NCBI GenBank assembly: GCA_913041095.1
Contig: CAJWIB010000122.1
Location: forward strand, 1 to 7,645
Reading direction: 5' to 3'
From: an uncultured Rhodospirillaceae bacterium
GTDB taxonomy: Bacteria; Pseudomonadota; Alphaproteobacteria; Rhodospirillales; UBA2165
Length of the DNA: 7,645 bases
This document shows positions 1 through 6,875 of this stretch, piece after piece (position 1 is the first letter of the stretch; the number at the start of each line of letters is the position of its first letter). Below the pieces are notes generated by a model that saw only the letters and a list, made by a program, of their open reading frames with translations, did not search any database and had not been told where the DNA came from. Position numbers and translations under genes: made by a program.

Positions 1-843
1 GGCAAAGGGGACGTCATCGACCAAATCCGAAAGCTGGGCAGTTGCCTCTCTGGCGTCAAATTTGTCATCAAGAAGCGCCCTAAAACATTCGGCCACTGCC
101 ACCATATCAATCGCCTGGGGTGATAGCCGAAAATGGCTCACACCAAGCTCACGCAGGGTTGAGAGTTCGCCCGCCAAATTGCAATAATTATGCGATAGGG
201 TTTGCGTTCCGTTGACAGCCAGAAAATCTTTACCGTCGACGGTTGTTAATTTCATGCCGTCCAAGTCTTCACCGCAGACGAATTGGCAATTATCTTTATG
301 GAGATTTCGTGATCTGGCGTGATAGCAGCGTGCCGATATTGCCAGCGGTAGCCGGCCGAAAACCTGACCTTCCAGATCGACGCCAGTTTTTGCCAGCTCA
401 CCGATTGTCCTTGCAGCGAGCTCCGGCGGCAGGACAATGCGCTTGGCGCCCCGTTCAGCAAAAAAGTTAGCAGTGCCTTCATTATAGGTGCTGATATAAG
501 GACCGACGATATGCGGCTCACCACTAAGATACGAGATCGCAGATAGGTCATTGGCTTCCACCAAACTGTCGGCTTGCTCGGCAAGCTCACTTACCCCTTC
601 CAGCTCCCGATTATTCATAACCAAAGCGAGGCTGGAGAAGACCACTTCTTTACCAGCAGCGGTCAATCGTTCGGCCACTTCTAGAATATGCTCGGCATAA
701 AACGGAAGCCGTTTGGAGCAGACCACCTCGCCGAGATAGACCACCTCTACCGGTGCTTCATCGGTGATTTCAAAATAGAAATCCCGCCAGCGTTCAGCTG
801 ACCAATTAAACAGAACCGGACCGAGAGTGAGTTTTGCTGTCAT
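1..843 (-). CDS. ubiV: UbiV, O2-independent ubiquinone hydroxylation protein (3' end cut by window edge)
   Basis: U32 peptidase-family protein that works with UbiU, and with UbiT as lipid-binding partner, in the O2-independent hydroxylations of ubiquinone synthesis; cytoplasmic. I translated 281 residues from the ATG at 843-841 to the window edge with no stop. E. coli UbiV has about 290, so only a short C-terminal tail should be missing. The four 4Fe-4S ligand cysteines are present: Cys42 in a GEVVCSKR motif, then Cys173, Cys186 and Cys190. The 13 and 4 residue spacing of the last three matches E. coli Cys180/193/197, and Cys42 corresponds to Cys39. The start lies 10 bases after the ubiU stop, with a weak purine-rich stretch (GTAGAG) before it, so it is probably co-translated with ubiU. 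Family assignment is firm; function is inferred from the family. Confidence 0.95.
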   Translation of the reverse strand, partial: MTAKLTLGPVLFNWSAERWRDFYFEITDEAPVEVVYLGEVVCSKRLPFYAEHILEVAERLTAAGKEVVFSSLALVMNNRELEGVSELAEQADSLVEANDLSAISYLSGEPHIVGPYISTYNEGTANFFAERGAKRIVLPPELAARTIGELAKTGVDLEGQVFGRLPLAISARCYHARSRNLHKDNCQFVCGEDLDGMKLTTVDGKDFLAVNGTQTLSHNYCNLAGELSTLRELGVSHFRLSPQAIDMVAVAECFRALLDDKFDAREATAQLSDLVDDVPFA

Positions 844-853
844 AATCTCTACC

Positions 854-1858
854 TTACCGCCACGTCTTTTGGTAGGCACCCGTAGTCTCCTGGCCGCCTT
901 CGGTGAGAAGACTCATATCGAGATCAGGCAGCGCTTCACCTCGGGAAGCGGCATCAACCGCCTTGCGAAAGGCGCTGACAACTTGCGTGACATAGGCACG
1001 GCCCCGTTGGCGGCCTTCAATTTTGAGCGCTGTGACCCCCGCTTTCATCAAGGCATCCAGCATGGTAATGGCGTTGAGAGAAGTTGGGTCTTCAAACAAA
1101 TAGGAGACGCTACCTTCAACCGAAAAGCGGCCTTTGCAGAGCGTCGGGTAACCTGCCGCCTCGTCTTCGCCAAAGGAATTGATGGTAAAATCACCGAGTT
1201 TAGAGACCAGCTGGCCGTCAATTTCTTCATAATGCACATGGCTGGCTGGTGAACAGACGCCGTTCATATTGGGCGATTGACCGGTGACATAAGATGACAA
1301 CGAGCAACGCCCTTCAGCCATCACGCAGAGCCCGCCAAAAACAAACACTTCGGTCTCGACCGGAACGTCAGCGTTGAGGGCAGCTATTTCCTCGACAGTC
1401 AGCACTCGCGGCAGCACAACGCGCTTAACATCAAACTCACGGGCATAAAAGCGGATCGCTTCGGTGTTGGAAGCCGATGCCTGTACGGATAAATGCCGGC
1501 GCAGCTCGGGATGATGCTCAGCTGTATAGGCCAGCAAGCCGATATCGGCGAGAATAACCGCATCTGCGTCCACGGCTTCGGCATCCCGGACAGCGTCATG
1601 CCAGGATTCTGGATTACCTGCTTTGGGAAATGTGTTAATCGCCACCAACACTTTGGCGTTATGGTCGTGGGCATAAGCGACGCCATCAGCCAATTCTTTG
1701 CGGCTGAAATTAAGGCCTGGAAAATTGCGTGCATTGGTCTCGTCTCTAAAACCCAGATAAACAGTATCAGCCCCAGCATCGACGGCGGCCCGCAAGGAAG
1801 CAGGCGTGCCAGCCGGGCAAACAAGTTCTAGCTTCTTGGTGGCAAGGGATTTGTTCAT
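854..1858 (-). CDS. ubiU: UbiU, O2-independent ubiquinone hydroxylation protein (U32 family)
   Basis: Full-length protein of 334 residues, close to the usual UbiU length of about 330. It forms a heterodimer with UbiV; each subunit carries a 4Fe-4S cluster, and the pair is needed for ubiquinone ring hydroxylation without O2 (family knowledge from E. coli). The N-terminal half has the U32 pattern (LVCPAG at 12-17, DTVYLGFRDETNARNF around 31-46, SVQAS at 124-128). The cluster ligands are Cys178, Cys185, Cys202 and Cys241; the spacings of 7, 17 and 39 are identical to E. coli Cys169/176/193/232. The ATG overlaps the ubiT stop (ATGA at 1858-1855), which indicates translational coupling; no strong Shine-Dalgarno is seen, only a distant GGAA. 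This and UbiV are distinguished from the related tRNA/rRNA-modifying U32 proteins RlhA and TrhP by this cysteine pattern and by the ubiT neighbour. Confidence 0.96.
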   Translation of the reverse strand: MNKSLATKKLELVCPAGTPASLRAAVDAGADTVYLGFRDETNARNFPGLNFSRKELADGVAYAHDHNAKVLVAINTFPKAGNPESWHDAVRDAEAVDADAVILADIGLLAYTAEHHPELRRHLSVQASASNTEAIRFYAREFDVKRVVLPRVLTVEEIAALNADVPVETEVFVFGGLCVMAEGRCSLSSYVTGQSPNMNGVCSPASHVHYEEIDGQLVSKLGDFTINSFGEDEAAGYPTLCKGRFSVEGSVSYLFEDPTSLNAITMLDALMKAGVTALKIEGRQRGRAYVTQVVSAFRKAVDAASRGEALPDLDMSLLTEGGQETTGAYQKTWR

Positions 1859-2382
1859 CGGGCCGCATTCCAGTCGGTGGTTACCGCATTTTTGAACTCA
1901 GCGGCAAAACGCAACGGCCCAGCAAGGAGCCCTAATATAGCAAGGAAATCTTCAAACAAGTCGATCTCGTCGCTGTCGACCGCATTGCGTAATACCAAAA
2001 CCGCTTCGGTATCACCTCCAACCGTTAATTCACGCGAGAAAAACAACGCATCGCCATCGAGCCGCCCTTCCAACAGATCAATCAACATCGGCAGCGGGCC
2101 ATGAATAATTGCTGTCGCGATATCTGTATTCACTTCCCTGCACGCCAATATTGAGGGACGGGCTCCCGCAGGACGCATGGCAAAAATAAATGGCAGATCT
2201 ATCGGATCAATAACGAAAAGCGGGTCGCCGAGTTCGTCGAGACGTTCAAAGACAGCCGGGTGTTGACGGCGCATAACCATCAGTGCGGCGGCCAGTAGAG
2301 GTTGGAGAGGCGCCAACGGCAAAACTGACAGGGGCCGGCTTAAAAAGGCAGCAACATTAAGCGGTGATAATCGAGTAGCCAT
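1855..2382 (-). CDS. ubiT: UbiT, SCP2-domain accessory factor of O2-independent ubiquinone synthesis
   Basis: Protein of 175 residues, the usual length for UbiT (about 174 in E. coli). It contains an SCP2 sterol-carrier-type lipid-binding fold, and in characterised systems it is required for anaerobic ubiquinone synthesis, probably by holding the hydrophobic intermediates. Visible family traits are a hydrophobic N-terminal region (about 11-36, rich in Leu/Ala/Pro), a central beta-rich part with a PLFVIDP stretch, and the characteristic GDALFFSREL followed by GGDTEAVL near residues 109-126. A strong Shine-Dalgarno (GGAGGGG, about 2386-2392 in + coordinates) lies just before the ATG at 2382-2380. 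It follows selD by 62 bases and overlaps ubiU by 4. In E. coli ubiT is transcribed divergently from ubiUV; here all three are on one strand. Confidence 0.93.
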   Translation of the reverse strand: MATRLSPLNVAAFLSRPLSVLPLAPLQPLLAAALMVMRRQHPAVFERLDELGDPLFVIDPIDLPFIFAMRPAGARPSILACREVNTDIATAIIHGPLPMLIDLLEGRLDGDALFFSRELTVGGDTEAVLVLRNAVDSDEIDLFEDFLAILGLLAGPLRFAAEFKNAVTTDWNAAR

Positions 2383-2396
2383 TTCCCCTCCCCCCG

Positions 2397-2411
2397 GCTG
2401 ACCAGATCAGC
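2397..2411 (-). other. Small palindrome in the selD-ubiT gap
   Basis: A perfect 5-base inverted repeat (GCTGA, five-base loop, TCAGC) sits just upstream of the ubiT Shine-Dalgarno, inside the 62-base gap after selD. It could be a weak RNA hairpin that modulates ubiT translation or an operator half-site pair, but it is short enough to occur by chance. No uridine tract follows, so it is not an intrinsic terminator, and selD and ubiT probably share a transcript. Confidence 0.25.
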
Positions 2412-2444
2412 AAGGATCAAAAGGGCAGACGGTGGACTAATACA

Positions 2445-3488
2445 CTATGTCACAGTCATTTTGGGCTCACCTTCGCCAAGTTCGCCGATAATGCAGGCAT
2501 AGTCAAAGCCAGCATCATGGAAGGTTTTGAGAACTTTCTCAGCCGCTTCCGGCGGACACGAAGCCAACAGACCGCCACTGGTTTGCGGGTCCATCAACAG
2601 GTTCTTCTGCCATTGTGCCATGCCGTCTGGAACAACAACCTGATCGGCGAAACTGTCCCAATTGCGATCAGCCGCGCCAGTATTGTAACCCTGCTGAGCA
2701 TAATTGAGCACAGTATCCAGCATCGGCAATTGGTCCCAGACAAGTTTGGCTGACAGACCAGTTCCTTTGCAGAGCTCAAATACGTGACCACACAGACCAA
2801 AGCCGGTTACGTCAGTTAATGCATTGATTTCGGTCAAGGCAGCCAATTCTACGCCGACAGAATTGAGTTGGGTTGTGCTTTCAATCATGATTTTATAGCC
2901 CTTAGGATCAAGCTCATCTTTGTTCATGGCGGCGCCCAAAATACCGACGCCGAGACCTTTGCCAAGTATCAGCACATCGCCCGCCTGGCCATCTGAATTA
3001 CGTTTAATTTTGTCGGGATGGATCAAGCCATTAACCGCCAAACCATAAATCGGTTCTTTAGCGTCAATCGTGTGGCCACCGGCAACCGGCACGCCTGCCA
3101 CTTCACAAACTGCAGCGCCACCAGCTAAAACTTTGGATATATCTTCATCTGATATTGAATTGACTGGAAAACCGGCAATCGCCAGTGCCATGATTGGCTG
3201 GCCACCAATCGCATAGATATCCGAGAGCGCATTGGTCGCAGAAATTCGGCCAAAATCGAAGAGATCATCGACAATCGGCATAAAGAAATCGGTCGTTGCG
3301 ACCACGGCTTGTTCATCATTAATTTTATAAACAGCCGAATCGTCACCGGTTTCAACGCCTACCAGCAAGTTTGGATACTTGGTAGCGGGCGGTAATTTAG
3401 AAAGTATGCCGTCAAGCACCGACGGTGCTACTTTACAACCTCAACCGCCGCCGTGAGACAACTGGGTCAAGCGAAAATCGCCAACCAT
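2445..3488 (-). CDS. selD: Selenide, water dikinase SelD, itself a selenoprotein (in-frame UGA as selenocysteine 16)
   Basis: SelD converts selenide and ATP to selenophosphate (plus AMP and phosphate), the selenium donor for selenocysteine and 2-selenouridine. The uninterrupted frame begins only at a GTG (3419) and would give 324 residues without the active site. Reading further upstream in the same frame gives an ATG at 3488-3486 and the N-terminus MVGDFRLTQLSHGGG-U-GCK. The UGA at 3443-3441 falls where E. coli SelD has catalytic Cys17 (GAGCGCK), and Lys19 corresponds to essential Lys20. The resulting 347 residues equal the E. coli length. Other conserved parts are Asp49-Asp50 (GDDSAVY), TTDFFMP with Asp67, GRISATNALSDIYAIGG, AGGHTIDA, TDVTGFGLCGH and DPQTSGG. 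The gene ends with TAG, so the only in-frame UGA is the internal one. A Shine-Dalgarno (AAAGGA, about 3498-3503) lies about 9 bases before the ATG. It is first gene of the ubiTUV operon. The function implies SelA, SelB and tRNA-Sec elsewhere in the genome. Confidence 0.95.
3401..3443 (-). promoter_or_regulatory. Putative bacterial SECIS element in selD, with the UGA selenocysteine codon
   Basis: Directly after the UGA (3443-3441) the transcript can form a perfect 6-bp stem, AGCACC (3429-3424) with GGUGCU (3420-3415), closed by the three-base loop GUC. The loop begins 17 nucleotides after the UGA. Bacterial SECIS elements place a small apical stem-loop, with a G at the start of the loop, about 16-37 nucleotides after the UGA, where SelB binds. 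A further outer pairing is possible between AAAGUA (3434-3429) and UACUUU (3406-3401), leaving a bulge on the 3' side. The position and the G-U at the loop start fit the model; recoding itself has not been shown. Confidence 0.75.
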
Positions 3489-3527
3489 GTCCAGATTTCC
3501 TTTAGTTAGTTATAGTTCTGGATAACC

Positions 3528-3556
3528 TTATAGCGGGTCAAAGGGTGGGTAACCAA
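3528..3556 (-). promoter_or_regulatory. Candidate promoter for selD-ubiTUV
   Basis: Read on the minus strand, TTGGTT (3556-3551) and TATAAG (3533-3528) are separated by 17 bases and would start transcription about 30 bases before the selD ATG. The -10 matches the sigma-70 consensus at 5 of 6 positions, but the -35 at only 3. I looked for an FNR/Anr-type TTGAT-N4-ATCAA box, which would suit an anaerobic operon, and found none here. Weak prediction. Confidence 0.3.
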
Positions 3557-3877
3557 TCACAAAATAGAGAATTCGGGCACCTTTTGATTCTTAGTCTTTG
3601 GCGGGTGATTCATACTTTGCCTTTGATACGGAAATAAGATTGATTTTACCAGCAGACATGAGGATCGGCATATGGGGAGCTGGATTGGTGCCAGGACAGA
3701 CAGTTGTGTCAACAGAGCTATCCAAGAAAATTGGAGATGCCTGGCCCTAAGCGATCTACTTGCCCGTATAATCTTTGCCATTTTCCCGCTCTTTTTTAAT
3801 TCTCACAGGTTTTTGACAGGTTCGCTCTATAGCGTCGGCTGTCTTGAAAGCTGCCTTATCTAATTATTTAAAATAAC

Positions 3878-3905
3878 TTTACGAATAATTGGGCATGCTT
3901 ATACT
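3878..3905 (+). promoter_or_regulatory. Candidate sigma-70 promoter of the TRAP operon
   Basis: TTTACG (3878-3883) and TATACT (3900-3905) are separated by 16 bases, matching the -35 consensus at 4 of 6 and the -10 at 5 of 6 positions. Transcription would start near 3912 and leave a leader of roughly 95 bases before dctP. An 8-base palindrome, TACTAGTA (3902-3909), overlaps the -10 and likely start point, which is where a repressor could act; this is suggestive only. Confidence 0.45.
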
Positions 3906-3993
3906 AGTAAAAATTACCTGAAATCAAGCGGCCGCGTAATATGAACCGCAAGGGAAGTTTTCGGTCGCAAAAAATTAACAATGACATTACGCT

Positions 3994-4000
3994 AGGAGGT
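3994..4000 (+). promoter_or_regulatory. Strong Shine-Dalgarno that fixes the GTG start of dctP
   Basis: AGGAGGT is a near-perfect anti-16S match ending 5 bases before GTG at 4006. It is the reason for accepting a GTG start; no ATG with a comparable site lies nearby in the frame. Confidence 0.85.
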
Positions 4001-4005
4001 GTTTA

Positions 4006-5028
4006 GTGCTAAAAAAAACCATCATCACGGTCGCGGCAGTTACTTTTTTGACAGGTGTTTCCACGGCTAAAGCCGAAACCACTTTTACTTTCTCATCCTG
4101 GATTCCCTGGACTCACCCGCTGAACACGACACTTTTTATGCCGTGGATGGCTGAGGTTGAATCACAAACTAAGGGTAGGGTAAAGTTCCGACGTCTCCCC
4201 AAGCCAGTCGCGCATCCAAGGGCACATCTCGACGCCGTGCGCACTAATCAGGCCAACGCCGGAATGAGCGTTCACGGCTATTCACCGAAACGTTTTGCCG
4301 CCTACCTATTCGCTGAGCATCCGTTCATAGGTGACCGGGCGGAAGCTTCGTCCATCGCATTGTGGCGCACCCATGCAAAATTCTTGGCGAAAAAAAATTA
4401 CTATAAAGGCACTCAGTTGATCGGTGTAAACACTCATGGCCCGGGCGTGATTCACCATTCAAAAAAACATATTCTGTCCATCGGCGACATGAAAGGTCAG
4501 AAGATGCGGACTGGTGGACCGATTCCACGCGCTATTGTCGCGGCCTGGGGCGGCGTACCCATTCGGCAGCCCGCTCCCAAATCCTATGAACTGCTTTCAA
4601 CCGGCGTGGTGGACGGCATCACCTTTCCTTACGAATCGCTGCCGGGTTTCAAGATTACCAAGCTGGTGCCCTATTCCACTTATATTCCTGGCGGCCTCTA
4701 CAGCTCCGGCATGTATATGATGATCAGTAAAAAGAAATACGACTCCCTTTCCGCTGGAGACCGTAAAATTATCAATGGATTATCAAATGAAGCATATGCA
4801 AAATTGGCGGGCAAGGCCTGGGACACCATCAACGATCGGGGTCTGGCCACAGCCAAGAAAGCCGGCAACAATATTGTTACGGCGTCCGATGAAATCATCA
4901 ATGCGGTCAGGAAGCTGAACGTTAAGTTCGAAGCTGACTACATGGCTGCTTCAAAAAAAGCGGGCGTGGATGGCGGCGCAGTGCTGGCCTACTTTAAAGG
5001 TGAAATGAAGAAATTGACCGGCAAATAA
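4006..5028 (+). CDS. dctP: TRAP transporter periplasmic solute-binding protein, DctP family
   Basis: Extracytoplasmic receptor of a tripartite ATP-independent periplasmic transporter: it binds an organic acid in the periplasm and hands it to the DctQ/DctM membrane pair. It has 340 residues, the normal family length. The N-terminus is a typical Sec signal peptide: KK at 3-4, a hydrophobic core about 5-18, and AKA at 21-23 with likely cleavage before Glu24. The mature protein begins with TFTFSSWIPWTHPLN. Arg168 in GQKMRTGG lies where the family's conserved substrate-carboxylate-binding arginine sits (Arg147 in the sialic-acid receptor SiaP), which supports a carboxylate ligand. The following WGGVPI and GVVDGITFPYES stretches are also family-typical. 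The substrate cannot be read from the sequence, and the dctP symbol here means family only, not C4-dicarboxylates. It is first gene of a dctP-dctQ-dctM operon. Confidence 0.93.
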   Translation: MLKKTIITVAAVTFLTGVSTAKAETTFTFSSWIPWTHPLNTTLFMPWMAEVESQTKGRVKFRRLPKPVAHPRAHLDAVRTNQANAGMSVHGYSPKRFAAYLFAEHPFIGDRAEASSIALWRTHAKFLAKKNYYKGTQLIGVNTHGPGVIHHSKKHILSIGDMKGQKMRTGGPIPRAIVAAWGGVPIRQPAPKSYELLSTGVVDGITFPYESLPGFKITKLVPYSTYIPGGLYSSGMYMMISKKKYDSLSAGDRKIINGLSNEAYAKLAGKAWDTINDRGLATAKKAGNNIVTASDEIINAVRKLNVKFEADYMAASKKAGVDGGAVLAYFKGEMKKLTGK

Positions 5029-5031
5029 AAC

Positions 5032-5586
5032 GTGAGTTCTAGCGGTACCAACTCTTCTAAAAGCAAACCTAATCCACTGGTGTTCTGGCTCGGTGTCTTA
5101 CCGGGCCGGACACTAGCGGCAATTTCCTGTTTTCTGCTTTTCGTCATGATGGCGTTGACCTTTATCGACGTCTCAGGACGCTATTTGTTCAACAGCCCTT
5201 TACCGGCGCTGCATGAAATCATTTCCTTCATGATGCCTGGTTTGATTTTTTGCGCTTTGCCCATGATCTGCCGGCAGGAAGGCCATGTCACTATTGATTT
5301 ATTGGATATATTTTTGTCGAAAAATGTCAAACGGTGGCAGGGTTTGTTCGTTAATACTGTAAGCTTTAGTGCCATGGCGTTCGTCAGTTGGCGGTTAGCG
5401 GAAAAGTCGACCTCCCACTTTGAATTTGGTGAAGTTACTGATGAGCTTTATATTGACCTGTGGCCGTTCAGCCTAGGTATGTCTATTCTGTCCGCCATCG
5501 CTGCCATCGCGTTGATAGCCAATGTTGCAGATTACCTTACTGGGACCAAAACAGCAGCCATAGCACACAAGGTCGAAACAGCGTGA
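5032..5586 (+). CDS. dctQ: TRAP transporter small membrane subunit, DctQ family
   Basis: Inner-membrane small subunit that pairs with DctM. It has 184 residues and four predicted membrane helices, at roughly 28-48, 62-80, 100-120 and 143-167. The family signature is visible: Asp46 and GRYLFN after helix 1, PLPALHE with Glu62 before helix 2, and EGHVTID (83-89) after helix 2. The start is a GTG 3 bases after the dctP TAA; no good Shine-Dalgarno precedes it, so translation probably depends on ribosomes finishing dctP. No alternative in-frame ATG occurs until Met39, which would remove most of helix 1. The N-terminus before helix 1 is polar and Ser/Lys-rich. Its end overlaps dctM by 4 bases. Confidence 0.92.
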   Translation: MSSSGTNSSKSKPNPLVFWLGVLPGRTLAAISCFLLFVMMALTFIDVSGRYLFNSPLPALHEIISFMMPGLIFCALPMICRQEGHVTIDLLDIFLSKNVKRWQGLFVNTVSFSAMAFVSWRLAEKSTSHFEFGEVTDELYIDLWPFSLGMSILSAIAAIALIANVADYLTGTKTAAIAHKVETA

Positions 5587-6875
5587 CCGAGGCATTATTT
5601 GGTTTTGCAGCACTGTTAACGCTGTCGTTTATGCGTGTCCCCATCGCCTTTTCCATGATGATTGTCGGTTTTTTTGGCATGGCAGTCGTTAACGGATTTG
5701 AAGGCGCTTTGGCCAATGTGGGCCAGACCGCTTTCGACTCGGCGATCAATTACGAACTTTCCGTCGTTCCTTTATTTGTTCTAATGGGAAATTTTGTCAC
5801 CCGGGCCCGTCTATCGGAAGAACTTTACGAAGCTTCTAACGCTTTTCTGGGTCACCGCAAAGGCGGCTTGGCCATGGCAACCATCGTTGCCTGTGGCGGC
5901 TTCAGTGCCGTCTGCGGATCCTCCTTGGCAACGGCCGCCACCATGGCGAAGGTCGCCATGCCTTCCATGCGCCGCTACGGCTATGACGATGGTTTAGCGG
6001 CAGGAGCCATCGCCGCCGGCGGCACATTAGGTATCCTGATCCCGCCGAGCGTTCTGTTGGTGATCTATGGCATCCTGACCCAGACTAATATCGGCAAGCT
6101 TTTCGCTGCCGGAATTCTGCCCGGCATCATCGGCATCATTTTTTACCTGCTGGCTGTGCGCGTCATGATCACCTTGAAACCCGAACTGGGTCCGCCTGGC
6201 AAAAGATCAAGCTGGACGGTCCGTTGGCAAACCATGCGGGGCGTCTGGGGCGTCGTAGCTCTCTTTGTCTTCGTCATGGGCGGTATCTACGGCGGTGTCT
6301 TCAGCCCTACCGAAGCTGCTGGAATCGGTGCTGCGGGAGCTTTTTTCTTTGCCGTCATGCGCCACACGATGACCCGGCATGTCTTTTACGAAGTCCTGAT
6401 TGAAAGCGCCGCTACCACCGCCATGCTTTTCACGGTACTAATCGGCGCATTACTGTTCGCCAACTTCATTAATCTCAGCACTTTCCCAGACACGCTTTTA
6501 TCCATCGCTGGCAGTTTCAAGGATCAACCTGATCTGGTTATCTTGGCTATTCTGGTGATCTATATCTTTCTGGGCTGTGTGTTCGAAAGCCTTTCCATGA
6601 TTTTGTTAACGGTCCCCATCTTTTTCCCGCTCGTTCAGCAATTAGGTTACGATCCCGTTTGGTACGGTATTGTCGTAGTCGTGATCACCGAGATTAGCCT
6701 GATTACGCCGCCGGTAGGCCTAAATGTATTTGTGCTTAGGGGAGTCCTTCCGGATGTCCGGACGACGACTATTTTCAGAGGCGTCACGGCTTACTGGATT
6801 GCAGATCTGTTTCGCCTGACAGTGATTGTCTGGTTTCCGGCCCTGTCCCTATGGCTACCAAGTTTCGTCAGATAA
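5583..6875 (+). CDS. dctM: TRAP transporter large membrane subunit, DctM family
   Basis: The ion-coupled permease subunit, which uses a sodium or proton gradient to move substrate delivered by the binding protein. I take the GTG at 5583, which overlaps the dctQ stop as GTGA, instead of an ATG at 5460 that would bury 41 extra codons inside dctQ. This gives 430 residues, the usual DctM length, beginning directly with a membrane helix (VTEALFGFAALLTLSF). AAGG at 5569-5572 is a modest Shine-Dalgarno. Conserved DctM segments are seen: PLFVLMGNF (63-71), GGFSAVCGSSLATAATM (105-121), GTLGILIPPS (147-156), SPTEAAGIGA (241-250), and ITEISLITPPVGLNVFV (368-384). Two membrane-embedded halves with helical hairpins around the SGS-like and TPPVG motifs are expected for the elevator-type fold. 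It ends in TAA at 6873-6875. Confidence 0.95.
   Translation: MTEALFGFAALLTLSFMRVPIAFSMMIVGFFGMAVVNGFEGALANVGQTAFDSAINYELSVVPLFVLMGNFVTRARLSEELYEASNAFLGHRKGGLAMATIVACGGFSAVCGSSLATAATMAKVAMPSMRRYGYDDGLAAGAIAAGGTLGILIPPSVLLVIYGILTQTNIGKLFAAGILPGIIGIIFYLLAVRVMITLKPELGPPGKRSSWTVRWQTMRGVWGVVALFVFVMGGIYGGVFSPTEAAGIGAAGAFFFAVMRHTMTRHVFYEVLIESAATTAMLFTVLIGALLFANFINLSTFPDTLLSIAGSFKDQPDLVILAILVIYIFLGCVFESLSMILLTVPIFFPLVQQLGYDPVWYGIVVVVITEISLITPPVGLNVFVLRGVLPDVRTTTIFRGVTAYWIADLFRLTVIVWFPALSLWLPSFVR

Larger units (their letters stand above)
3489..4005. other. Divergent intergenic region, no confident gene
   Basis: 517 bases separate the selD start from the dctP start, and both operons are read outward from it. 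It should hold both control regions. I see no tRNA-like GTTCRANYC arm, no CRISPR repeat and no insertion-sequence ends. The AT-rich part from about 3850 to 3920 carries the better promoter, for dctP. On the plus strand a frame from after the TAG at 3592-3594 to a TAA at 3742-3744 has protein-like composition, including GIWGAGLVPGQTVVSTEL, but no convincing start or Shine-Dalgarno. I cannot tie it to any family, so it may be a gene remnant or chance. Confidence 0.6.

Noticed and set aside
827..1252. Open frame of 141 codons on the plus strand opposite ubiU
   Set aside because: It lies antisense to the well-supported ubiU gene and its translation resembles no family I know; it is a by-product of ubiU codon use. 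The same applies to the open frames at 243-590, 1399-1831, 1877-2104 and 2517-2800.
3417..3419. GTG at 3419 as the start of selD
   Set aside because: It would remove the N-terminal Sec/Cys and Lys needed for catalysis. The upstream extension through UGA restores a family-matching N-terminus and the standard length.
3441..3443. UGA as a nonsense mutation making selD a pseudogene
   Set aside because: The UGA sits exactly at the catalytic Cys/Sec site, the flanking residues are conserved, a SECIS-like hairpin follows, and the rest of the gene is intact.
3813..3818. Perfect -35-like TTGACA in the intergenic region
   Set aside because: No -10-like hexamer occurs at 15-19 bases downstream, so I do not call a promoter here.
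3928..3935. GCGGCCGC palindrome in the dctP leader
   Set aside because: It is a plain 8-base GC palindrome with no flanking symmetry and no known operator match.
3489..4005. tRNA-Sec or another RNA gene beside selD
   Set aside because: I searched both strands by eye for a T-arm and an acceptor pairing and found neither. A covariance-model scan would settle it.
5460..5582. Longer dctM starting at the ATG at 5460
   Set aside because: The extra 41 codons lie wholly inside dctQ in another frame and read as an arginine/histidine-rich non-family sequence. The GTG at 5583 gives the expected DctM N-terminus.
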